Shown here: positions 5,592 through 10,294 of the stretch, in pieces
Numbering within the stretch: position 1 is the stretch's first letter
Layout: every line of letters starts with the position of its first letter
Source: Candidatus Bathyarchaeota archaeon
GTDB taxonomy: Archaea > Thermoproteota > Bathyarchaeia > 40CM-2-53-6 > FEN-987
Length of the DNA: 10,294 nucleotides
Assembly: GCA_022865625.1 (NCBI GenBank)
Contig: JALHTB010000148.1
Span: 1-10,294 of the forward strand
Direction: 5' to 3'
Program-made: the position numbers and the translations under genes
The notes under the pieces: model-generated
The model's input: only the letters and a program-made list of their open reading frames with translations
Told to the model about the DNA's origin: nothing
The model's database searches: none

Positions 5592-6440
5592 TTATGCCAA
5601 TTTGATGCTGCTTATTCCTTCTTTTCCGTAGGCGACTTGATTGCTGAAAAGCCCTCTCAGGCTGCTGACATCCTTCGGTTCATGGGCGGAGGGGTTAAGC
5701 AGGAAAACAGCAGTGACCTTCGGGTCGGAAAGTTGCCTCAGCGCATTCAATGCGAATTTGTACGCGGTTCTCGAATCCGCAGACAACGCGAAATCAGTCA
5801 AGCTGTCATAGACGACATTCAGAGGTCTTGCCTGATGGTTGTCTAGAACGGAGGACAGCATTAGATCGTGGGTCAGCTCTACGACTTCGATATTCTCATC
5901 GCTGCGTATGGCCTGCTCCACTACGCTTCCGGCTGGCGTCAGGATGACTATTGCCTCCTTGTTGGAAGCGCATTCAAGAGCGAAGTCTCTTACGACCATC
6001 TGGTACGGCATCGAGGGATCAAACTCGAACAGAATCTTCTTTCCTGTCAATGCAGCATGTTCGATTCCGAGTTGTCCTGAGAACTTGGCTTTCTGTGGCT
6101 GTTCGACATGTCCTCTGGGTTCAACTACGCGGTCTCCAGCTCGCGGCAAGCGTCTTCCCGAATAGCGCACTAGCCCAGAGATCACAAGGATGACTCCCAT
6201 GCCCGCTACGAAATATGCCAACCAGACCTGTGCAGCCATGACAATTCTCTGCGACAGATAGAACAGAACCCCAATCAACACCACGGTCAAACCGACAGCA
6301 AGCCAGCGTGCCGGATGTTTTTCGTGTTTAGGCCTTATGGAGACCGTCGGGCCTACAGATGCGCCGCATTCGGGACAAAACCTTGAGTTCAAATCAAGAG
6401 GAGCTCCACATTTGCTGCAGAGCTTGGCAGTCGTCGACAT
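5592..6440 (-). CDS. Zinc-ribbon, two-transmembrane protein with degenerate RecA/KaiC-like domain
   Basis: From ATG 6440 the protein has 282 residues. An N-terminal zinc ribbon (C8, C11, C22, C25: CSKCG...CPECG) precedes a basic stretch and two hydrophobic segments at about 46-63 and 72-92. A charged linker follows, then a soluble alpha/beta domain at about 130-282. That domain resembles the RecA/KaiC fold of archaeal signalling proteins, with ILFEFDPSMPYQMVVRDFALE where a Walker A loop would be and PLNVVYDSLTDFALS in the Walker B position. It lacks GKT, so ATP hydrolysis is not expected. Both ribbon and soluble domain probably face the cytoplasm. The frame stays open 42 codons further upstream (ATG 6566), but that extension overlaps another ORF and looks unlike the rest, so 6440 is chosen. 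Function is unknown; a membrane-tethered sensor or adaptor is a guess. Confidence 0.75.
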   Translation of the reverse strand: MSTTAKLCSKCGAPLDLNSRFCPECGASVGPTVSIRPKHEKHPARWLAVGLTVVLIGVLFYLSQRIVMAAQVWLAYFVAGMGVILVISGLVRYSGRRLPRAGDRVVEPRGHVEQPQKAKFSGQLGIEHAALTGKKILFEFDPSMPYQMVVRDFALECASNKEAIVILTPAGSVVEQAIRSDENIEVVELTHDLMLSSVLDNHQARPLNVVYDSLTDFALSADSRTAYKFALNALRQLSDPKVTAVFLLNPSAHEPKDVSSLRGLFSNQVAYGKEGISSIKLA

Positions 6441-6486
6441 CGGCGGTCGCAGACGCGTTTCGTTACTGGCAGGAAAAGAGTTTCGG

Positions 6487-6642
6487 TTAGGTTGAACGGC
6501 CCCATTGCGAAAAAGCGACGGCAAAATCGAAGCAGACATCCTCAATCTCTTCAGTGATATCGACAAGAATGAGCGAGTGCCCCTGAGGTGTGGTCACAAT
6601 CCTGATACAACGTGAAACCGCTAGTTGGCAGCAAGTTCTCAT
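6487..6642 (-). CDS. 51-codon ORF in ATGA overlap; possible YjbQ-family N-terminal remnant
   Basis: The ORF begins at ATG 6642, whose last two bases plus the next A form the TGA stop of the upstream 109-residue gene. It ends at 6487, 46 bp before the zinc-ribbon protein. Residues 12-34 (CIRIVTTPQG, then LVDITEEIEDV) resemble the opening strands of YjbQ/UPF0047 proteins, where an I-x-V-x-T strand is followed by a DIT-x-x-V helix. The remaining 90 or so residues of that family, including its conserved HTT motif, are absent in all three frames, so if the resemblance is real this is a truncated relic. It could equally be an unrelated, translationally coupled small protein, or chance. Confidence 0.3.
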   Translation of the reverse strand: MRTCCQLAVSRCIRIVTTPQGHSLILVDITEEIEDVCFDFAVAFSQWGRST

Positions 6643-6968
6643 CTGTGACGGCTGTCTCTTCGGTCTTTTGTGTCTCTCTTCTGCCAATCCCTCTTTCTCT
6701 GAGTCTGAATCCTCGTCCGGCCAGATCTGAATACCATGGAATCACTTCGGTATTCCTGTATCCCGGCGTAGAAGGCATGGTAGCCGTCGTCGCTGTCATC
6801 CTTTGACAGGGATGATATCAGCTCATTCAGCCTAGTCCTGGCAGCGTCGGAAGAGTTCTCGTCCCATGCATGAGAATAGACTCCATACGCCAGGTGGAAC
6901 TTGAAGTCTTGAGGCCGGTCGATATCCAGTTTCGTCGGAGCTTTGGTCTCTGAGCTGTCTTCCGGCAT
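6639..6968 (-). CDS. Hypothetical 109-residue protein with acidic N-terminus and basic C-terminus
   Basis: No known family is recognised. The N-terminal 12 residues are polar and partly acidic. A compact middle segment (DFKFHLAYGVYSHAWDEN, then a helical LNELISSLSK and GYHAFYAGIQEYRSD) is followed by a highly basic tail (residues 81-109, rich in Arg/Lys). No cysteine pairs, membrane segments or catalytic motifs are visible. The protein-like composition, the promoter placed just upstream, and the absence of any better frame on either strand make it a credible gene. The tail could bind RNA or DNA. It lies 86 bp downstream of the helicase/OB-fold pair on the same strand but appears to have its own promoter. 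Confidence 0.65.
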   Translation of the reverse strand: MPEDSSETKAPTKLDIDRPQDFKFHLAYGVYSHAWDENSSDAARTRLNELISSLSKDDSDDGYHAFYAGIQEYRSDSMVFRSGRTRIQTQRKRDWQKRDTKDRRDSRHR

Positions 6969-7010
6969 GTCTCATAGACTCGCTTGAATGTGGGAGGGAG
7001 CGTATTCGTT

Positions 7011-7019
7011 GTATTTAGG
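7011..7019 (-). promoter_or_regulatory. TATA box of the 109-residue hypothetical gene
   Basis: On the minus strand CCTAAATAC, preceded by a GCACGA stretch, is centred about 46 bp before ATG 6968. The predicted start near 6988 leaves a leader of about 20 bases. It is among the better TATA matches in the window and lies in the 86-bp gap after the OB-fold gene. Confidence 0.5.
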
Positions 7020-7054
7020 TCGTGCTGAGAACCTTCGTGCATCGTTGACAGGAT

Positions 7055-7705
7055 TCAATCCGTCGAATGCACAGCCGAGATGGTTCCCGTCTTCCACGGC
7101 AGAGATAGCTGCATTTCACCCCTGAAGTTCTTGACGGCAGCGTCGCGAATCATCACCATGTCGTTCTTCTTTACGGAGTCGATCTGTTTGTTCCACAAGG
7201 GGAGTCGTATCTCTCCTGTGCCGTCTGAGAGGGTCGCGACGCACACAACGAGCGGTGAGCCGTTTCTCGATTCGACGGCTCTGACCTCAGACTTGGCAGT
7301 AACCTTGGCTTTCAAACTGACATGTTTCAAGCCGATTTGGAGGTCACGGATTCGTCTTTCTGTTTCCGCTTGGTCGTCGGCCGTTATCGGTCCGTGTTTG
7401 CTGTTCAGTAGCCGCTTGAATTCTTGAGGCACATTGGTGAGCCTCGCCAATGAAGCATCGGAAACAGAAGCTTGCGCGACCGACCGTTCGTTCTGTGAGA
7501 ACATGAAACAGAAGGTCTTGTCTCCGCGGTCTCGAAGCTCTATCTCCAGAGGACCACACGTCGCCTCTTTCCTAGTCTTCGCTCTCAGCATGGCATTGTG
7601 CAAAGCTGTAGGTTCTAGGCCATACTTTCTTGCAAGCATCAGAAGATAAACGAAGTCTCGGTCGGGGCCTCGTCTGCTGCCCAGGGTTCTGACGGCTACT
7701 GGCAT
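7055..7705 (-). CDS. OB-fold nucleic-acid-binding protein (RPA/SSB-like domain)
   Basis: The 216-residue protein ends in an OB-fold at about 128-210. It has the alternating strands LKAKVTAKSEVRAVE, VVCVATLSDGTGEIRLPLWN and DMVMIRDAAVKNFRGEMQLSLP, the strand order and DGTG turn seen in archaeal RPA/SSB-type and tRNA-anticodon-type OB folds. Such domains bind single-stranded DNA or RNA. The N-terminal 125 residues match no family I recognise; they look helical (residues 15-45, 85-125) with a short beta region at 52-70. ATG 7705 has an AGAGGT site three bases upstream, a short spacing. Only 14 bp separate it from the helicase stop codon, so the two are almost certainly co-transcribed and probably act on the same RNA. 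RNA rather than DNA as ligand is inferred from this pairing. Confidence 0.8.
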   Translation of the reverse strand: MPVAVRTLGSRRGPDRDFVYLLMLARKYGLEPTALHNAMLRAKTRKEATCGPLEIELRDRGDKTFCFMFSQNERSVAQASVSDASLARLTNVPQEFKRLLNSKHGPITADDQAETERRIRDLQIGLKHVSLKAKVTAKSEVRAVESRNGSPLVVCVATLSDGTGEIRLPLWNKQIDSVKKNDMVMIRDAAVKNFRGEMQLSLPWKTGTISAVHSTD

Positions 7706-7719
7706 GTGACCTCTCGCCC

Positions 7720-8997
7720 TTACGGTCGTAGGTCCTCTATGAACGCACCGCTTTGGCGGTGCGGGCCTCGGAAGGCCGAGCCGCGAGTGTGTCCGAAGTG
7801 TCGGCGAGGTCTTTCTCCGAATCCTCGCCGCCTATCGTTGTGAGACTCGTCTTGGCTTCTGTTCCTGCCGGGGAATGCATGTGTGTCGGACTTGGCGAGG
7901 TGTAGGCGTTCGATTTGGTAGTCACCCATGGTCTGTATTGCTCGGAAGTCTGCATTCTGATCCGCGGACACGATCGTCACCGCTGTTCCTGTCTTGCCAG
8001 CCCGTCCTGTTCTACCAATCCGATGGAAGTAGGTGTACGGGTCGTCAGGGACGTCATAGTTGATGATGTGTGTGACGCCGTCAATGTCCAAACCTCTGCC
8101 AGCTAGGTCTGTAGCAACTAGTATGCGGCTTCGACCGCTTCGAAACTCGTCCATTGCTCTGTCGCGTTGGCTCTGGGAGAGATCGCCGTTTATTGCAGTT
8201 GCATGCTCGTTTATTCTTCTGAGCATCTGGCTCAGCCAGAATGTGGTTCGCTTGGTTCGACAGAACACTATGGCACGTTGGACATTTCCGTCTCGCAGGA
8301 TACTCACGAGTGTATCGAGCTTTCTTTCTCTGTCTGTTTCGTAGAAGCATTGTTTGATCTCTTTGACGTTAAGGTCCTCCGATTCGATTAGAACCTCGCG
8401 TGGGTTCTTCATGTGTTTACGGGCGACCCGTAGCACTTCTTCGGGCATTGTCGCCGAGAAGAACGCTGTTTGGCGTCTTCCGGTCTTGTCGAGAATGCGT
8501 TCGACATCGTTTATGAAACCCATGTCGAGCATTCTGTCCGCCTCATCTATCACAACACATTGGACGCTCTCGAAGCGAAGGGTTCCGCGCTCGAGATGGT
8601 CGATTATGCGACCAGGTGTTCCAACGATTATCTGTGGGCGATCTTCCAACGCGTCAATCTGAGCGTGGATTGATTGTCCACCATAGATCGCTAATGCGTG
8701 CTTGCGCGTGAGTTTGCCGTACGAGTTGATGTCGTCAGCTACCTGCATCGCAAGCTCGCGTGTCGGAACCAGCACCAACGCCTGAATCTTCGGGTTGTTC
8801 TCATCAACGATCTCAAGGATCGGGATGCCGAATGCAGCGGTCTTTCCTGTTCCGGTGTGTGCTTGACCAATTACATCGCTCCCACTCCAGAGAAGCGGAA
8901 TTATTGCTTCTTGGATAGGAAACGGCACGTCAAATCCTAGCGCTTTAACAGCGCCTAATATCTCTGGGCTTAGGCCCAGTTCTTCGAAATTACTCAT
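7720..8997 (-). CDS. DEAD-box ATP-dependent RNA helicase
   Basis: The 425-residue protein carries all DEAD-box motifs in order. They are an N-terminal Q motif (F4 to Q29), motif I AHTGTGKT 46-53, Ia PTRELA 78-83, GG 106-107, Ib TPGR 127-130, II DEAD 151-154, III SAT 181-183, IV VFCRTK 244-249, V ATDLAGRGLD 295-304 and VI HRIGRTGR 325-332. It would use ATP to unwind or remodel short RNA duplexes in the cytoplasm (ribosome assembly, mRNA remodelling, cold adaptation in relatives such as DeaD/CshA). After residue 370 the core gives way to an Arg/Gly/His-rich tail, a typical non-specific RNA-binding extension. The start ATG 8997 has GAGGAG (9012-9007) nine bases upstream. It is the first gene of a tight pair with the OB-fold gene. 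The precise RNA substrate is unknown. Confidence 0.96.
   Translation of the reverse strand: MSNFEELGLSPEILGAVKALGFDVPFPIQEAIIPLLWSGSDVIGQAHTGTGKTAAFGIPILEIVDENNPKIQALVLVPTRELAMQVADDINSYGKLTRKHALAIYGGQSIHAQIDALEDRPQIIVGTPGRIIDHLERGTLRFESVQCVVIDEADRMLDMGFINDVERILDKTGRRQTAFFSATMPEEVLRVARKHMKNPREVLIESEDLNVKEIKQCFYETDRERKLDTLVSILRDGNVQRAIVFCRTKRTTFWLSQMLRRINEHATAINGDLSQSQRDRAMDEFRSGRSRILVATDLAGRGLDIDGVTHIINYDVPDDPYTYFHRIGRTGRAGKTGTAVTIVSADQNADFRAIQTMGDYQIERLHLAKSDTHAFPGRNRSQDESHNDRRRGFGERPRRHFGHTRGSAFRGPHRQSGAFIEDLRP
7744..7763 (-). repeat. 8-bp hairpin in the last codons of the helicase gene
   Basis: In the mRNA CGCACCGC and GCGGTGCG pair perfectly around a four-base CAAA loop. The hairpin ends 21 bases before the helicase stop codon and about 40 bases before the OB-fold start. 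A second, weaker hairpin (CTCGG/CCGAG, 7767-7780) adjoins it. It could influence the helicase/OB-fold expression ratio, or be a by-product of the GC-rich Arg/Gly tail. Confidence 0.4.
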
Positions 8998-9006
8998 TGT
9001 TGATTT

Positions 9007-9012
9007 CTCCTC
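9007..9012 (-). promoter_or_regulatory. Shine-Dalgarno site of the helicase gene
   Basis: GAGGAG on the minus strand is separated by nine bases from ATG 8997, a standard spacing that confirms the start. Confidence 0.6.
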
Positions 9013-9150
9013 AGCCTCTGCGTGAAGGTCGCAAATCAGTACTAGAGGCCGAAAACTCGATCCACCGTTCTGTCATGCTGTGAGCAGCTACGGGAACTAG
9101 AATTCGGATTTGTTCTCAGACTTCCGCGATCTTACTGCTTTGGCTTTTGG

Positions 9151-9273
9151 TCATCTCGTGAAGAACTCAAAGTCTTGTGGATGTCCACGCGGCTGTGAGC
9201 ACTTCTTGCACGCGCAGAGGCCTCCGGCGCCTAAAAACCTACTGGTCTTCAATCTACAATACAAAGGCGTCAT
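9151..9273 (-). CDS. Possible 40-residue Cys-rich mini-protein
   Basis: An ORF from ATG 9273 to TGA 9153-9151 encodes 40 residues with C6, C20, C22, C25 and H31 (LYCRL...GGLCACKKCSQPRGHP), ending EFFTR. The CxCxxC followed by His suggests a single metal site, like other very small archaeal zinc proteins. No family is recognised, no Shine-Dalgarno site is visible, and the nearest TATA-like motif lies too close to the ATG, so the evidence is the Cys/His pattern alone. It sits between the divergent helicase and aldolase genes. Confidence 0.35.
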   Translation of the reverse strand: MTPLYCRLKTSRFLGAGGLCACKKCSQPRGHPQDFEFFTR

Positions 9274-9369
9274 TCGAGACTAATACTTCATTCAGATCAC
9301 ACTCAACATGCCTGCACAGGATAGCGGCACGGTAGGAAGGTTCATTCCTTCAGACTGCTCTATTTGATC

Positions 9370-9373
9370 GGAG
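9370..9373 (+). promoter_or_regulatory. Shine-Dalgarno site supporting the GTG start of the aldolase
   Basis: GGAG stands seven bases before GTG 9381, the first possible start after the upstream in-frame stop at 9333-9335. Confidence 0.55.
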
Positions 9374-9380
9374 AAAGCCT

Positions 9381-10294
9381 GTGAGGATTTCCAGTCAATC
9401 TCTTCGCCAAGTCGCTGAGCTGCTGGATGAGGGAGAGATTGCGGGCCTGATCGATCACACCGAGCTCAAGCCGCACGTCCTCCGAAGAAAGATAAGATCG
9501 GTTTGCGATGAGGCTGGCGCTCACCGCTTCGCGACTGTCTGTATCAACGGATGCTGGGTACGTGAAGCCTCGCAGTATCTGAAGTCCAAGTCAAGCCGAG
9601 TAGGCATTGCGTGCGTGGTTGGTTTTCCGCTCGGACAGATGTCGACTGAATCGAAAGGGTTTGAGACTTCGGACGCCATCGCGAACGGAGCGACCGAGAT
9701 TGACATGGTCATCAACATAGGAAAGGTTCGAGAGATGACTGCCTCGTCCGGAAGTGAGAGTCAGACGATGCGTGATTTCGTCAGAGACGACATCGCGACA
9801 GTTGTGAAGAAGTCGGACGGAGCGCCGGTGAAGGTGATTCTTGAAACCGGTTACCTCACGGACCAGGAGATTGTGGAAGCCTGCCGGATCTCTGAAGAGG
9901 CAGGCGCCGCTTTCGTCAAGACCTCCACTGGTTTCGGACCAATGGGAGCGTACCCTGCCCATTTGAAGCTGATGCGTGATACGGTCGGCGATAGGTTGGG
10001 CGTAAAGGCGGCTGGCGGCGTAACCAACTTCTTGGAAGCGATCAGATCCATATACGCGGCGGCCAACGCGCCTAATCTCCTTCGTCCGGACAAGTTCCGA
10101 ATTGGGACTAGCAACGGAATCAACATTGTCAATTCATTGAGCTGGGCGAAGTACGACGACTCTTGGTTTATGGAAGAAGTCCCGTGCAAGATCTGCCCAA
10201 GCAACTATGTGTCGAAACAGCCGTTAGAGGTTCAGACAGTGTATGTCAAGAAGTGCAAGACGTGCCCAGATAACGGGTACAGGAAGTTCAAGGA
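9381..10294 (+). CDS. deoC: Deoxyribose-phosphate aldolase with C-terminal CxxC...CxxC extension, partial
   Basis: The frame runs 304 residues and is open at the right edge. The DeoC core is complete. LIDHTELKP lies at 23-31 and CVVGFPLG at 78-85. The catalytic Asp108 is in TEIDMVINIGK, VILETGYLTD is at 152-161, the Schiff-base Lys180 is in FVKTSTGFG, and the second active-site Lys209 is in GVKAAGGV. RIGTSNG at 240-246 closes the phosphate site. It would cleave 2-deoxyribose-5-phosphate to glyceraldehyde-3-phosphate and acetaldehyde in deoxynucleoside catabolism, and the triose enters the same pool as the glycerol pathway. After the barrel an extra segment has CKIC at 269-272 and CKTC at 292-295, a probable zinc ribbon not found in standard DeoC. 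The start is GTG 9381, seven bases after GGAG (9370-9373); the frame has a stop 48 bases upstream and no ATG between. Confidence 0.92.
   Translation, partial: MRISSQSLRQVAELLDEGEIAGLIDHTELKPHVLRRKIRSVCDEAGAHRFATVCINGCWVREASQYLKSKSSRVGIACVVGFPLGQMSTESKGFETSDAIANGATEIDMVINIGKVREMTASSGSESQTMRDFVRDDIATVVKKSDGAPVKVILETGYLTDQEIVEACRISEEAGAAFVKTSTGFGPMGAYPAHLKLMRDTVGDRLGVKAAGGVTNFLEAIRSIYAAANAPNLLRPDKFRIGTSNGINIVNSLSWAKYDDSWFMEEVPCKICPSNYVSKQPLEVQTVYVKKCKTCPDNGYRKFK

Larger units (their letters stand above)
8998..9380. other. 383-bp divergent spacer between helicase and aldolase genes
   Basis: Apart from the possible 40-residue ORF, the spacer should contain the promoters of both flanking genes. 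On the plus strand CTAATACTT (about 9280-9288) is a usable TATA-like element for the aldolase, giving a leader of roughly 70 bases. A small inverted repeat (GAAGG/CCTTC, about 9336-9351) lies inside that leader. No clear TATA box is seen for the helicase; an AGTTTTCG stretch near 9050-9057 on the minus strand is the best candidate. No tRNA or other structured RNA was recognised. Confidence 0.4.

Noticed and set aside
6441..6566. 42-residue N-terminal extension of the zinc-ribbon protein
   Set aside because: The extension overlaps another ORF, has no ribosome site, and the MSTTAKLCSKCG start at 6440 is typical for zinc-ribbon-first proteins.
6551..6799. 82-codon frame on the minus strand within the 109-residue gene region
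   Set aside because: It is a shifted frame across the real gene and its 3' neighbour, with no motif or start signal of its own.
8998..9380. tRNA or riboswitch in the long spacer
   Set aside because: No cloverleaf, T-loop motif or known aptamer core was found by eye; only short inverted repeats are present.
1..10294. Defence system, prophage, insertion sequence or CRISPR array
   Set aside because: No transposase, integrase, nuclease, toxin-antitoxin pair, direct-repeat array or terminal inverted repeats were seen; the genes are metabolic, RNA-related or small hypotheticals.

Overview
The window looks like chromosomal DNA of an archaeon, most likely a heterotroph of the TACK group (Bathyarchaeia or Nitrososphaeria-like). 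The evidence is the archaeal ArsR-like winged-helix protein at the left edge, TATA-like boxes rather than -35/-10 promoters, a mix of very short leaders and strong Shine-Dalgarno sites, several small CxxC zinc-binding proteins, and a zinc-ribbon membrane protein with a degenerate RecA/KaiC-like domain. The lineage is inferred; no rRNA or other phylogenetic marker is present. Base composition is moderate throughout and no mobile element, tRNA, rRNA or CRISPR array is visible.

Left part (1-4619): a partial winged-helix regulator (minus) is followed by what reads as a glycerolipid/glycerol utilisation group. It holds a monoacylglycerol-lipase-like alpha/beta hydrolase (minus), FAD-dependent glycerol-3-phosphate dehydrogenase (plus) and glycerol kinase (minus). 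The hydrolase and the dehydrogenase diverge from one TATA-like element, and the dehydrogenase and kinase converge with stop codons that touch. Together the three would release glycerol from acylglycerols, phosphorylate it to sn-glycerol-3-phosphate and oxidise that to dihydroxyacetone phosphate. Archaeal membrane lipids are built on sn-glycerol-1-phosphate, so this points to use of bacterial or eukaryotic lipid debris or free glycerol. No glycerol facilitator or GlpB/GlpC partner lies in the window. A 16-bp perfect palindrome sits just upstream of glycerol kinase, where an operator would be expected.

Middle part (4620-7054): small and poorly characterised genes. They are a 78-residue paired-CxxC protein (plus), a SnoaL/NTF2-like gene broken by a one-base frameshift in a C run (minus), the zinc-ribbon/two-transmembrane/degenerate-RecA protein (minus), a 109-residue charged hypothetical protein (minus) with its own promoter, and a 51-codon ORF joined to it by an ATGA overlap.

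Right part (7055-10294): a DEAD-box RNA helicase and an OB-fold nucleic-acid-binding protein form a tight two-gene unit on the minus strand, suggesting an RNA-remodelling pair. A 383-bp spacer, possibly holding a 40-residue Cys-rich mini-protein, separates the helicase from a divergent deoxyribose-phosphate aldolase. The aldolase carries an unusual C-terminal CxxC...CxxC extension and runs off the right edge. TTG and GTG starts backed by good Shine-Dalgarno sites recur (glycerol kinase, SnoaL gene, aldolase).
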